From: Marine Group III euryarchaeote CG-Epi1
GTDB lineage: Archaea; Thermoplasmatota; Poseidoniia; MGIII; CG-Epi1
Reading direction: 5' to 3'
Assembly (NCBI GenBank): GCA_001875345.1
Contig: MIZA01000020.1
Span: 1-64,000, forward strand
DNA length: 64,000 nucleotides
Shown here: piece by piece, positions 8,535 through 17,648 of the stretch
How positions within the stretch are numbered: position 1 is the stretch's first letter
Layout of the letters: each line of letters starts with the position of its first letter
Translations under genes and position numbers: made by a program
The notes under the pieces: generated by a model
What the model was told of the DNA's origin: nothing
What the model saw: only the letters and a program-made list of their open reading frames with translations
Database searches by the model: none

Positions 8535-9042
8535 AGTCTTTCATCTCTCTATGAGTAGCTGAAGGTATTACTGATAACTTTCCGTCGAACTCAGTATTGT
8601 AGCTGTTTGGATATAATTTGTTCATAGCAATCGCAAGAGCAGCCACTTCCGAATGTGGTTGATTACCAATTGCAATGTTATAATCAGACAGCTCAAAGAC
8701 CCAAGCTGGTACTTTCTCAGCTCCAACTATGAAGAGTATATCTCTTCCTTCAGTTATTATATCTTCTACTTTAGTATCGATAGGTAAACCGAACATAGTC
8801 AAGTGAACAATTAGTAAATTCGAAGAAGATGCTACTTTTTTAGGATTGGGGGTCGACTCTATCGAAAAGTCTCCGCCGAACTTATCAACAACTTCCTCGA
8901 CGGATTTTATCACACGACTATCAGGATTGGAAAGGTAAATCCTCGAAGCACCGAATGCTCTAGCTGTTAGTGCGACATGAGTAGTAATACGCTTATCTCT
9001 TTCTGGCCTATGACCTATCCGTAATACTTCACAAATAGACAT
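8527..9042 (-). CDS. trm56: tRNA (cytidine-56-2'-O)-methyltransferase
   Basis: aTrm56 is an archaea-specific SPOUT methyltransferase that 2'-O-methylates C56 in the tRNA T-loop. The 171-residue protein opens with the diagnostic LRIGHRPERDKRITTHVALTARAFGA region (7-32). It carries the SPOUT knot elements around LFIVGAEKVP and the C-terminal YNIAIGNQPHSEVAALA. Its C-terminus overlaps the convergent Alba gene by eight bases. It starts three bases after the DUF373 stop, so the two minus-strand genes form an operon. Confidence 0.95.
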   Translation of the reverse strand: MSICEVLRIGHRPERDKRITTHVALTARAFGASRIYLSNPDSRVIKSVEEVVDKFGGDFSIESTPNPKKVASSSNLLIVHLTMFGLPIDTKVEDIITEGRDILFIVGAEKVPAWVFELSDYNIAIGNQPHSEVAALAIAMNKLYPNSYNTEFDGKLSVIPSATHREMKDSS

Positions 9043-9045
9043 TAA

Positions 9046-10143
9046 TTATTCTTCGGATGCAACAGATACATCATCCACTCTTCCACGGATACTGTCGTGA
9101 ACCAATAAACCAATAAATTGCAAAATTAGCCCACTAAGAATGTAAGTGACATTCTCTGAGTTGAAATTGTCTTTAACGAATATGTCATCGACAATTTCCA
9201 CGATTCCTGCGAAAATAAGGCCCATACTTGCAACTGTAAAAATGAATCTAACTATATTGATATTGAAAACTCCGTCGCGCAAATAAGTATCAATTGTGCG
9301 TGCAACTTCAATAATAACTAATGCAAATAGAAATAGTAAAAGAACACCATCTAAAGACAGAAATGCAAGAACCATTCCTAAAATTCCTCCACCAACATTA
9401 GCAGCTTCTTGCATTTGGTCAAGACCTCTAGTAAGGCCAACTATCATCATCAAAGCTGCAATTAGCCAAGCATAGGAATAGAGAGGAACTCTTTCACTTG
9501 TAACTGTTAGTAAATCTGTGTAGAACTTTTTAATTGCCTCTTCCCAACCTGCAACTTTAACTAACAAATACCCTCCTAATATTACCCAAATAGCCCCTGA
9601 AGCTATCTCAGAAGATCCTAGTAAACTGGCTAAACCCCAAGCTAAAGCTATCAGTGCCATGGGAAGTATGAACTGCCTTTGAATTTTAGGATCTTCCATC
9701 TTGTGGACTATAGTGTACAGAGTATCTTCAATCGGCCTTGATTGCTGAACGACAACCATTCTAGTAGAGTCAATACGAAGACGTGAACGTATGATAGGTT
9801 CTAGCTCCCTATCTTCAGCACCATCGCTAACAAGAATTGCTCTTTTAGCTCCAGTTTTAGAAATCACTTGGTCAAGCGTGTTAGCTATCTTCATGTCAGA
9901 TTTCGTACCGACTCTGACATCTCCACAAATTGTAACTACTTCAACCTTTTTACCTTTTTCAAGCAACTGATCATATGTTTTTATAGCTGCGAGCATTGTG
10001 TTAGTATCACTTTCTTCAGGGTCAGAGAGTCCCAATTCGAGACTGGCTCTAATATTAGCTTCTCGACCTAAAACAGGACTTCGAATCCCTGTCTTCCTAC
10101 CCAAATCATTGTCCCGATCAATGGCAATAACGAGTAGACTCAT
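9046..10143 (-). CDS. DUF373-family membrane protein
   Basis: An archaeal family of unknown function (DUF373). The N-terminal 150 residues form a soluble domain that begins with AIDRDNDLGRKTG, then has SDTNTMLAAIKTYDQL, VTICGDVRVG and AILVSDGAEDRE, a Rossmann-like alternation of strands and acidic loops. About six membrane helices follow (from residue 158 on), and the C-terminus is charged. Acidic motifs DRD, GD and DGAED could bind a metal or nucleotide, but no activity is established. It is upstream of trm56 in an operon; its own start lies near the divergent rps6e promoter. Confidence 0.85.
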   Translation of the reverse strand: MSLLVIAIDRDNDLGRKTGIRSPVLGREANIRASLELGLSDPEESDTNTMLAAIKTYDQLLEKGKKVEVVTICGDVRVGTKSDMKIANTLDQVISKTGAKRAILVSDGAEDRELEPIIRSRLRIDSTRMVVVQQSRPIEDTLYTIVHKMEDPKIQRQFILPMALIALAWGLASLLGSSEIASGAIWVILGGYLLVKVAGWEEAIKKFYTDLLTVTSERVPLYSYAWLIAALMMIVGLTRGLDQMQEAANVGGGILGMVLAFLSLDGVLLLFLFALVIIEVARTIDTYLRDGVFNINIVRFIFTVASMGLIFAGIVEIVDDIFVKDNFNSENVTYILSGLILQFIGLLVHDSIRGRVDDVSVASEE

Positions 10144-10190
10144 ACCAGTTATGTAATTACTCAGTATATTAATGTTACTTTGAGACGATT

Positions 10191-10202
10191 CTTTAAATAT
10201 TA
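10191..10202 (+). promoter_or_regulatory. TATA element of the S6e-aIF2gamma operon
   Basis: CTTTAAATATT is a near-consensus archaeal TATA box, about 40 nt before the rps6e ATG. A GAGGAG ribosome-binding site follows at 10225-10230. A separate ATTAATATAC-like box about 25-30 nt before the divergent DUF373 start may serve that gene. Confidence 0.6.
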
Positions 10203-10234
10203 GCGTTTGTGCGCTAATACAACTGAGGAGTTAA

Positions 10235-10624
10235 ATGGCAGAATTCAAAACAGTTATAGCTGACCCGAAAGAAAAGAAAGCTTACCAAAAAGTTCTTGCA
10301 GAAGATAAATCTAACGCTCTTGTTGGAAAATCTGTAGGTGAAGAAATTGACGGAATTTTCTTGGACTTACCTGGATATCGCTTAAAAATAACCGGAGGAT
10401 CAGATAATTCTGGTGTCCCGCTTAGAGGAGATATCGATGGAAATCAGAGACGAAAGATTTTAATGAGAAAATCGGTAGGTTTTCATCCTGTTAGAGACGG
10501 TCAAAGACGCAGGAAGTTGATACGAGGAAGAAATTTGAACAGTGAAGTTTCACAAATTAATCTAAAGGTTATTGAATATGGTCCAAAATCCATAGAGGAG
10601 TTACTACAGCCAGAGGAGGCTTAA
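10235..10624 (+). CDS. rps6e: Small ribosomal subunit protein S6e
   Basis: Archaeal/eukaryal S6e, a 30S body protein. The 129-residue product has the family sequence FKTVIADP, the VGEEIDGI loop, YRLKITGGSDNSGVPLRGD, and the basic RDGQRRRKLIRGRNLN segment (about 87-101). The eukaryotic C-terminal phosphorylation tail is absent, as is normal in archaea. It heads a translation operon with aIF2-gamma one base beyond its stop. Confidence 0.96.
   Translation: MAEFKTVIADPKEKKAYQKVLAEDKSNALVGKSVGEEIDGIFLDLPGYRLKITGGSDNSGVPLRGDIDGNQRRKILMRKSVGFHPVRDGQRRRKLIRGRNLNSEVSQINLKVIEYGPKSIEELLQPEEA
10613..10619 (+). promoter_or_regulatory. Ribosome-binding site selecting the TTG start of aIF2-gamma
   Basis: GAGGAGG lies within the last codons of rps6e, six bases before the TTG at 10626. 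It decides in favour of this non-ATG start. Confidence 0.75.
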
Positions 10625-10625
10625 T

Positions 10626-11846
10626 TTGAGCACTGCCCCCCAAGCCGAAATAAATATCGGAATGGTAGGGCATGTAGATCACGGAAAAACCACCCTTACA
10701 CAAGCACTTACCGGGAAATGGACCGATCAACATAGTGAAGAATTAAAGAGAGGAATCTCTATTAAGTTAGGATATGCCGATGCTGAGTTTTATAAAGTTA
10801 CTGAAAAAAAGAATGTAACTTATACTTCCGAACCAAATTTAAAGAATTATGAAAATGCAAAAAGTGAGCACCTAAGAACAGTTAGCTTTGTAGATGCTCC
10901 CGGTCACGAAACACTGATGGCTGTAATGCTAAGTGGAGCTGCAATAATGGATGCTGCAATTTTGATTATCGCGGCAAACGAGAAATGCCCACAACCACAA
11001 ACTAGAGAGCATCTTTCAGCTCTCGAAATAATGGGCTTCGATAAATTCATAGTTGTTCAAAGTAAGATTGACATATGTACTAAAGAAAGAGCTCTCGAAT
11101 CTTACAAGGAAATTAAAGAATTTTTGAAAGGTTCACTTCTAGAAGATGCGCCTATTGTTCCTGTATCTGCTCACCATAACAAGAACATTGACCTATTAAT
11201 TGAAGTTATCGAAACTCTTTTTCCAACTCCAGACAAAAATACAGACGATGACTTTCAAATGGATATAGCACGCTCATTTGATATTAATAAACCCGGAACA
11301 CTCCCTAAAAATATAAAAGGTGGAATTTTGGGAGGCACCATCAAAAAAGGTAAAATTAATATTGGTGATAGTATAGAAATAAGGCCAGGAAGAAATACAA
11401 AGAAAGGATTAGAGCCAATAAAAACGAAAGTAACTACACTTCATAGCGGTACTTCAAGAAAAGAAATCAAGCCAGGCGGACTTGTAGCCATTGGAACTAG
11501 TCTAGATCCTTCTATTACTAAATCCGATTCATTACTAGGCAATGTTATTGGTAAGCCAGAAACTTTACCTCCTGTTTGGGAACGATTTAACGTAAATGCC
11601 ACATTGTTAGAGAGAGTTGTCGGAACTAAGAACGTTAAAGACATGGACGAAATAAAAACAAAAGAACCATTAATGATTACAGTAGGTACGCGTACTACTG
11701 TTGGAGTTCCCGTCACTGTAAAGGATAACATAGTCGACATCAAATTAACAATACCTGTTTGTGCACCTGTAGGCCAAAGAATAGCTCTGAGCAGAAGAGC
11801 GGATGGTAAATGGCATCTGATAGGTTACGGTATTATTGAAGAATGA
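10626..11846 (+). CDS. eif2g: Translation initiation factor aIF2 gamma subunit
   Basis: The GTPase that carries initiator Met-tRNA to the small subunit. The 406-residue protein has G1 GHVDHGKTT (15-23), switch-1 RGISIKLGYAD, G3 DAPGHE (90-95) and domains II-III ending LIGYGIIEE. Translation starts at TTG, supported by GAGGAGG six bases upstream. Two deviations stand out. The region between switch 1 and G3, where archaeal homologues usually carry a four-cysteine zinc knuckle, has no cysteine. The G4 motif reads SKID (146-149) rather than NKID. Everything else looks intact. The ATGA overlap with the PIN-domain gene couples their translation. Confidence 0.96.
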   Translation: MSTAPQAEINIGMVGHVDHGKTTLTQALTGKWTDQHSEELKRGISIKLGYADAEFYKVTEKKNVTYTSEPNLKNYENAKSEHLRTVSFVDAPGHETLMAVMLSGAAIMDAAILIIAANEKCPQPQTREHLSALEIMGFDKFIVVQSKIDICTKERALESYKEIKEFLKGSLLEDAPIVPVSAHHNKNIDLLIEVIETLFPTPDKNTDDDFQMDIARSFDINKPGTLPKNIKGGILGGTIKKGKINIGDSIEIRPGRNTKKGLEPIKTKVTTLHSGTSRKEIKPGGLVAIGTSLDPSITKSDSLLGNVIGKPETLPPVWERFNVNATLLERVVGTKNVKDMDEIKTKEPLMITVGTRTTVGVPVTVKDNIVDIKLTIPVCAPVGQRIALSRRADGKWHLIGYGIIEE

Positions 11847-12199
11847 AAATTGTATTGCCAGACACAAACATAATTCTTTGGACATTTAACGGAGGCATAG
11901 ACTTTAGAGAGGCTATAGCACGCGTTGCACCGGACTATGAAATAAAAATACCAACGTGTGTTATTAATGAATTAAAGAAACTGAAAACTAAACAAAGTAT
12001 TGCAGCTCTAGCATTCTGCTCCAAAATTAAATCAATAGACATAGGAGTAGGGTATGCTGATGATTTACTGATAGAATCTGCAAAAAAAGGTTATTTAATT
12101 GCTACAAATGATAAAGAAATTTTACTGAGCTTAAAAAAAAATGGCATTAAAGCACTTAGAATTAGAGAAAAAAATAAATTAATAATGATGGAGAATTAA
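11843..12199 (+). CDS. PIN-domain protein (archaeal Fcf1/Utp24-like)
   Basis: A 118-residue PIN-fold nuclease candidate. The acidic site is complete by eye: D7 (PDTN), E43 (VINELKK), D73/D74 (YADD) and D90 (ATNDKE). Genes of this type sit next to aIF2-gamma in many archaea and have been proposed to act in rRNA processing, like eukaryotic Utp24/Fcf1. No antitoxin gene flanks it, so a toxin role is unlikely. The ATG overlaps the aIF2-gamma stop, and dys starts one base after its own stop. Confidence 0.88.
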   Translation: MKIVLPDTNIILWTFNGGIDFREAIARVAPDYEIKIPTCVINELKKLKTKQSIAALAFCSKIKSIDIGVGYADDLLIESAKKGYLIATNDKEILLSLKKNGIKALRIREKNKLIMMEN

Positions 12200-12200
12200 T

Positions 12201-13283
12201 ATGAAAAAAAATCTTTTCCCTGAAAAGCCAACCTCACAATTCACGATTGAACAAATATCACAAAGAAATGAAATACTAAGCGAAGAAGTTAAGCATATTA
12301 CATTTGATGATATAAAAAATTCTTCTCAATTAATAGAAGCCTTTAGCAAAAGTAGTTTTCAAGCTCGTCAAATCGGAACTGGTGCAAAACTTTACAAAAA
12401 GGAACTTGAAGGGAAAACAACAATAATATGGTCTTTAGCTGGAAGCATATTTAGTGCTGGATTACGCCAACTAGTTATAGACTCAGTACGAAAAAATTTA
12501 GTAGACTGCTTGGTTTGCACAGGTGCTTTGTTTGAGCAAGATATGCTTGAAGCGCTGGGTTACAAGCATTATGTACTAAATGAACAAGTTGAGGATAGAA
12601 AACTTCAAAATTTAATGATTGACAGAATATACGACCATGTTTTAGATGAACTAGAGTTACAGCATGTAGATTTAACATATAAAAAAATTGCAAAAGAAAT
12701 GAAACCCGGAAATTACTCAAGTAGAGAATTTATGTACATTTGTGGTCGATGGTTGTCCAGGGCTGAAGATTCACAAGATAGCGTAATGCAATCTGCATAT
12801 GAGATGAATGTACCCATTTTTATTCCTGCTATTAACGATTGCTCAATAGGAATTGGCCTTGCCATGAATCAAGTTGAAGAAGAAAATAGTGTAAGTATCG
12901 ATTCAATCAAGGATTTGAGAGAAATTGCTATGATGAAAAACATTTCTGGAGATTCAGGATTAGTGATAGTAGGCGGTGGAGTACCGAAAAATTATTCGCA
13001 GGACTCTGTTGTTATGGCTGAAATGCTTGGGTACAGCGTTAAGAAGCATAATTTTGGAATTCAAATTAGTACTGCAGATCCAAGAGACGGAGGTTTATCT
13101 GGATCTACACTAAAAGAGGCCATATCTTGGGGTAAAAATGACAGTCATATGGATGAGGTAATGATCTGGGGAGAAGCTTCTGTTTACTTTCCATTATTGC
13201 TATCCTATATTCAAAATATAAATAGAAAAGGTAAAAAAGAGTTAAATAAACACATCAATACAAACATGTTGCAGGACCAATAA
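12201..13283 (+). CDS. dys: Deoxyhypusine synthase
   Basis: Transfers the aminobutyl group of spermidine to a lysine of aIF5A. The 360-residue protein has the NAD-binding and active-site sequence IVGGGVPKN, the GGLSGSTLKEAISWGK block whose lysine K312 matches the lysine that forms the covalent enzyme intermediate, and a C-terminal EASVYFPLL. The acidic residue before the last block is E rather than the usual D. Position after aIF2-gamma and a PIN protein suits a translation role. Some DHS relatives use other amines, so spermidine specificity is inferred. The ATG is one base after the preceding stop. Confidence 0.92.
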   Translation: MKKNLFPEKPTSQFTIEQISQRNEILSEEVKHITFDDIKNSSQLIEAFSKSSFQARQIGTGAKLYKKELEGKTTIIWSLAGSIFSAGLRQLVIDSVRKNLVDCLVCTGALFEQDMLEALGYKHYVLNEQVEDRKLQNLMIDRIYDHVLDELELQHVDLTYKKIAKEMKPGNYSSREFMYICGRWLSRAEDSQDSVMQSAYEMNVPIFIPAINDCSIGIGLAMNQVEEENSVSIDSIKDLREIAMMKNISGDSGLVIVGGGVPKNYSQDSVVMAEMLGYSVKKHNFGIQISTADPRDGGLSGSTLKEAISWGKNDSHMDEVMIWGEASVYFPLLLSYIQNINRKGKKELNKHINTNMLQDQ

Positions 13284-13285
13284 TA

Positions 13286-15946
13286 ATGGAAAAAGGATAT
13301 CGACAACAGTTACCGGATAGAGACCCACAAGAAACTGAAGAGTGGATTGAGTCAATAGCCGCTATAATAGACCTCAAGGGTGAAGAAAGAGCAAGATATC
13401 TTTTACAAACATTAATTAGAGAAGCTAGAACTAGAAATATCTCAATACCGTTGTTAACAAATAGTCCATATGTCAATACTATTCCTCCTGAATCCGAATC
13501 TGAATACCCTGGTGATGAAGCTATAGAAAAGAAGATAAGAAGAATTATTAGGTGGAATGCAGCGATGATGGTTTCAAAGGCAAATAAAAATTTTGCCGGA
13601 CTTGGAGGTCATATCTCTACATATGCATCTGCTGCAAGCTTGTATGAGGTTGGATTTAACCATTTTTTTAAGGGAAAGGAAAATGGAATTGGAGATTTCA
13701 TTTACTATCAAGGTCATTCCTCCCCAGGAATATATTCAAGAGCTTTTTTGGAAGGAAGACTTACAAAAGAACAGCTTAATCACTTTAGAAGAGAAGCATT
13801 TACTGATGGGTTATCTAGTTATCCACATCCAAGATTAATGCCAGACTTTTGGGAATTTCCCACAGTCTCAATGGGACTAGGACCTACAAATGCTATATAC
13901 CATGCAAGATTCCTACGTTACTTACACGAGAGGGGGATTGCCGACACATCCAAAAGCAGAGTATGGGCCTTCTTAGGCGACGGTGAATGTGATGAACCTG
14001 AAACTCTACATGCCTTACACTTAGCTCACAGAGAAAAATTAGATAATTTAACATTTGTAATCAATTGTAACTTACAAAGATTAGATGGTCCCGTAAGAGG
14101 AAATGGGAAAATAGTTCAAGAGCTTGAGGCAATCTTTAGAGGTTCTGGTTGGAATGTACTTAAAGTTCTTTGGGGGAGAGACTGGGACGAACTATTGCAG
14201 AAAGATGAAATGGGACATCTACTGCGTAAAATGGAAAATACTGTGGATGGAGATTTTCAAAATTTAGCAGCCTCAACTGGAGATTACATAAGAGAAAACT
14301 TTTTTGGACCAGAAGATGAGCTAAAAAAATTAGTTAAGCATTTAGATGACAAAGCATTAACTAAATTGAGAAGAGGAGGCCACGATTCAGTGAAGCTATT
14401 CTCTGCTTACAATGAAGCTACAAAACACATTGGACAGCCCTCAGTAATTCTAGCTAAAACCGTGAAAGGGTGGGCTCTGGGGAAGGGATTTGAAGCACGT
14501 AATATGACTCACCAAAAGAAATCACTGGAAAAATCTGACTGGGCATATTTTAGAGATTTGCTAGAAATTCCATTTACAGATTCTGAACTTGAAGAAATGC
14601 CTTACTACAAACCATCTTCTGACAGTGAAGAAATAAAATACCTCAGAGATAGACGTAACGCGTTAGGCGGCTATTTACCAACAAGAAAAAGTACATACAG
14701 CGGATTTCATATGCCTAAAGATAGTGCTTTTACTGAATTCGACAAAGGAACACCGAAGGAACAAGAGGTTTCGACCACGATGGCATTTGTAAGACTACTT
14801 AGAAACCTTATGAAAGATGACAAGATTGGTAACCTGATAGTTCCTATAGTACCCGACGAAGCCAGAACTTTTGGAATGGAAGCTTTGTTTACAGAATTCA
14901 AAATATACAATGCACAAGGCCAAATTTACACTCCAGTTGATTCTCAATTATTATTAAGTTATAAAGAATCTGAAAGCGGCCAAATTTTAGAAGAAGGAAT
15001 ATCTGAAGCTGGCGCAATGAGTAGCTTTACTGCTGCAGGTATGGCTTATTCAACAGTTGGTAAGCCTACTATACCATTCTACATTTACTATTCAATGTTT
15101 GGATTTCAAAGAGTTGGTGATCAAATATGGTGCGCAGCAGATTCTAGAACTAAAGGTTTTTTATTGGGAGCTACGGCAGGAAGGACGACGTTAAACGGAG
15201 AGGGACTTCAGCACCAAGATGGACACAGTCTTCTAACATCCACCACAGTACCAAATTGTCTATCATATGATGCAGCTTTCGCATACGAGATTGGAATAAT
15301 CGTTAAAGAAGGTTTAAGAAGAATGTATGATAATAATGAAGATATTTTTTACTACTTAACTCTCTATAATGAAAATTACCAAATGCCAGCTATTCCAAAG
15401 AATTGTGAAGAGGGTGTTTTGAAAGGAATATACAAATTTAAGGGTTCGTCAGAGGCACAAGTTAGGCTGATAGGTAGTGGACCGATAATGCGACAAGTTT
15501 TGAAAGCTGAGAAAATTTTGAACGATTTAGGAATTAATTGTGATATATGGAGTGCCACAAGCTTTGGTGGTCTCCGAAGAGAAGCGATTGAATGTGAAAG
15601 ATGGAATAATTTAAATCCAATGAAAAAAGCCAAAATACCTTACATAACTAAGGTTATGAAAAATAAGGAAATGACCACTGTTGCAGCTACTGACCATATG
15701 AAAGCTGTACCTGATATGATAAGAAGTTGGATCCCTGGAAAATATACAACACTTGGAACTGATGGTTTTGGAAGAAGCGATACTAGAGAAAATTTGAGAA
15801 AATATTTTGAAATAGATGATCAATACATTGCCGCCGCTGCAATTAGTTCTCTTCTTCGTGAAGGGAAAATAAGTAAAAGTAAGGCTGAAAAAGCTATGGA
15901 AAATCTGAATGTCAATCCAGATGCTCCGGAACCCTCACGTAACTAA
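13286..15946 (+). CDS. aceE: Homodimeric pyruvate dehydrogenase E1 component (bacterial AceE type)
   Basis: AceE decarboxylates pyruvate with thiamine diphosphate and acetylates the E2 lipoyl domain. At 886 residues it matches the length of the proteobacterial enzyme. It carries the GLGGHISTYASAA region, the ThDP motif GDGECDEPE (231-239) ending NCN (260-262) with the AceE-specific LQRLDGPVRG, the mobile-loop histidine H409 (MTHQKK), and the second-half YYSMFGFQRVGDQIW and TAGRTTLNGEGLQHQDGHS blocks. It starts two bases after dys. No E2, E3 or lipoylation gene is in the window. Archaeal pyruvate oxidation usually uses ferredoxin oxidoreductases, so this is probably an old transfer from bacteria; codon use looks like its neighbours. 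Confidence 0.96.
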   Translation: MEKGYRQQLPDRDPQETEEWIESIAAIIDLKGEERARYLLQTLIREARTRNISIPLLTNSPYVNTIPPESESEYPGDEAIEKKIRRIIRWNAAMMVSKANKNFAGLGGHISTYASAASLYEVGFNHFFKGKENGIGDFIYYQGHSSPGIYSRAFLEGRLTKEQLNHFRREAFTDGLSSYPHPRLMPDFWEFPTVSMGLGPTNAIYHARFLRYLHERGIADTSKSRVWAFLGDGECDEPETLHALHLAHREKLDNLTFVINCNLQRLDGPVRGNGKIVQELEAIFRGSGWNVLKVLWGRDWDELLQKDEMGHLLRKMENTVDGDFQNLAASTGDYIRENFFGPEDELKKLVKHLDDKALTKLRRGGHDSVKLFSAYNEATKHIGQPSVILAKTVKGWALGKGFEARNMTHQKKSLEKSDWAYFRDLLEIPFTDSELEEMPYYKPSSDSEEIKYLRDRRNALGGYLPTRKSTYSGFHMPKDSAFTEFDKGTPKEQEVSTTMAFVRLLRNLMKDDKIGNLIVPIVPDEARTFGMEALFTEFKIYNAQGQIYTPVDSQLLLSYKESESGQILEEGISEAGAMSSFTAAGMAYSTVGKPTIPFYIYYSMFGFQRVGDQIWCAADSRTKGFLLGATAGRTTLNGEGLQHQDGHSLLTSTTVPNCLSYDAAFAYEIGIIVKEGLRRMYDNNEDIFYYLTLYNENYQMPAIPKNCEEGVLKGIYKFKGSSEAQVRLIGSGPIMRQVLKAEKILNDLGINCDIWSATSFGGLRREAIECERWNNLNPMKKAKIPYITKVMKNKEMTTVAATDHMKAVPDMIRSWIPGKYTTLGTDGFGRSDTRENLRKYFEIDDQYIAAAAISSLLREGKISKSKAEKAMENLNVNPDAPEPSRN

Positions 15947-15948
15947 TT

Positions 15949-17595
15949 TTACATCATTCCTGGGCCCATTCCGCCCATGCCATCGCTACCGTCAGGCTCA
16001 GGACCTTCTGGTTGCTTTGACGCAATAACATCATCAATTCTCAAAATCATTGTAGCTACATCTGTAGCGCTGCTCACAGCTTGTGTCTTAACTCTCAAAG
16101 GTTCGACTACGTTTCTTGATTGCATGTTAACAACTTTTCCTGAAAATGCATCTAGACCGGCATGTTGATTGCGCCCCTTTTTTGTATGTGATTTTCTTAA
16201 TCCCATTAATGTATCAATTACATCTAATCCTGCATTTTCAGCCAAGGTACTTGGAACAACTTCAATCGCATTGGCAAAAGCCTCGATTGCCATTTGCTCT
16301 CGACCGCCGACTCTAGGAGCAAACTTTCTCAATTTCAAAGCTAACTCAATTTCTGCAGCCCCTCCTCCAGTAACAATTTTGCCGTCCTTAAATACTAAAG
16401 AAACAACACCAATTGCATCGTCAAGATTTCGCTCAATTTCATCAGCCACATGTTCGCTTCCGGCCCTAACCAAAATACTGACAGCTTTAGGATTTTTACA
16501 ATCGGTTACAAAGGTCATATCGTCATCTCCTATTTTCCTAACTTCGACCAAACCTGCAAAACCAAGATCTTTCTTGCTCATTGAATCAATATTAGATATA
16601 ACTCTACCACCCGTTGCCTTAGACAATGCGTCAATATCCGATTTCTTAGCACGTCTAATGGCCATAATGTTATTTTTAGCAAGGAAATGTTGAGCCAGAT
16701 CATCAATACCCTTTTGACAAATCAAAACATTAGCTCCTGATTTTGAAATCGTGTCAACCATCTTCTTGATAGTAGATTCTTCTTGGTCCAAAAACGCCTG
16801 AATCTGGGAAGGGTCGTTAATTTGAATTTTAGATTCAATTTCAGTCTTTTTAATTTCTAGAGGTGCGTCAATCAGAGCCACCTTGGCTTTCTTAACATTT
16901 CTAGGCATGTCTGTATGAACTGGTTCTTTATCCATTATTATCCCTGAAACTTGCTCAGTATCTGCAATAGAACCTCCTTGCTTTTTCTGAATTTTAATGT
17001 TAGACCTATCAACCTCAACACGATTTTTATCTTTATTCTCTGCAACAGCCTTAATCGAATTTACAGTTAAATCTGCCAAAAAATCTGCGTTAGCTTCAGA
17101 GGATTTACCAGTCATTGAAGTTATAGCAATTGATTTCAATGTCTTAACATCGGAGCGACTAACTTTTCTAGAGATTTTGTCTAGAAGCTCCAGGGATTCA
17201 TTAGAGGCTCTTCGATAACCATTCGATATAGCCGTTGGATGAACTCCCTTATCCATTAATTCTTCAGCGTTTTTCAAAAGTTCACCTGCAAGAATAACTG
17301 CAGTAGTAGTTCCATCACCACATTCAGAGTCTTGTGTTTTAGCAATCTCAACAATCATTTTAGCTGCAGGATGTTGAACTTCCACTTCTTTCAAGATAGT
17401 AACTCCGTCATTAGTTATTATCACATCACCCATAGAATCAACTAGCATTTTGTCCATACCCTTAGGACCTAGTGTGGATCTAACTGCTTCTGCAATAGCT
17501 TTAGCTGCTGCAATATTATTCTGTGTGGCTTTTTTTCCGCTATCTCTTTGAGTTCCTTCTTTCAGAATGACTACTGGTGAATTTCCTGGTAACAT
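15949..17595 (-). CDS. ths: Thermosome subunit (group II chaperonin)
   Basis: An ATP-driven protein-folding ring subunit of the CCT/thermosome family. The 548-residue product has [17 protein letters not shown], the ATP motif [17 protein letters not shown], an apical domain, the equatorial [10 protein letters not shown] and GLDVIDTLM. The C-terminus ends in a glycine/methionine-rich tail ([10 protein letters not shown]), a hallmark of the family. It converges with aceE, separated by two bases. A strong TATA-like element lies upstream (17622-17636). Only one subunit gene is present here; others may exist elsewhere. Confidence 0.97.
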   Translation of the reverse strand: MLPGNSPVVILKEGTQRDSGKKATQNNIAAAKAIAEAVRSTLGPKGMDKMLVDSMGDVIITNDGVTILKEVEVQHPAAKMIVEIAKTQDSECGDGTTTAVILAGELLKNAEELMDKGVHPTAISNGYRRASNESLELLDKISRKVSRSDVKTLKSIAITSMTGKSSEANADFLADLTVNSIKAVAENKDKNRVEVDRSNIKIQKKQGGSIADTEQVSGIIMDKEPVHTDMPRNVKKAKVALIDAPLEIKKTEIESKIQINDPSQIQAFLDQEESTIKKMVDTISKSGANVLICQKGIDDLAQHFLAKNNIMAIRRAKKSDIDALSKATGGRVISNIDSMSKKDLGFAGLVEVRKIGDDDMTFVTDCKNPKAVSILVRAGSEHVADEIERNLDDAIGVVSLVFKDGKIVTGGGAAEIELALKLRKFAPRVGGREQMAIEAFANAIEVVPSTLAENAGLDVIDTLMGLRKSHTKKGRNQHAGLDAFSGKVVNMQSRNVVEPLRVKTQAVSSATDVATMILRIDDVIASKQPEGPEPDGSDGMGGMGPGMM

Positions 17596-17621
17596 TTATA
17601 TCTTCACACGAGTCAAGAGAC

Positions 17622-17636
17622 GAATATATAAAAATA
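17622..17636 (-). promoter_or_regulatory. TATA element of the thermosome gene
   Basis: On the minus strand this reads GTATTTTTATATATTC, a strong archaeal TATA box, about 30-40 nt before the start codon. It is the most A/T-pure such element in the neighbourhood. No heat-shock operator is recognisable. Confidence 0.6.
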
Positions 17637-17648
17637 CGTTCAAAAAAA

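Noticed and set aside
11843-12199. PIN-domain gene as the toxin of a VapBC toxin-antitoxin pair.
   Set aside because: No antitoxin gene precedes it, and the aIF2-gamma neighbourhood is the conserved one for Fcf1/Utp24-like PIN proteins.
16169-16693. A 174-residue open frame on the plus strand inside the thermosome gene.
   Set aside because: It is antisense to a well-supported chaperonin with strong family motifs; composition is Ser/Ala/Leu-rich as expected from reverse-strand reading.
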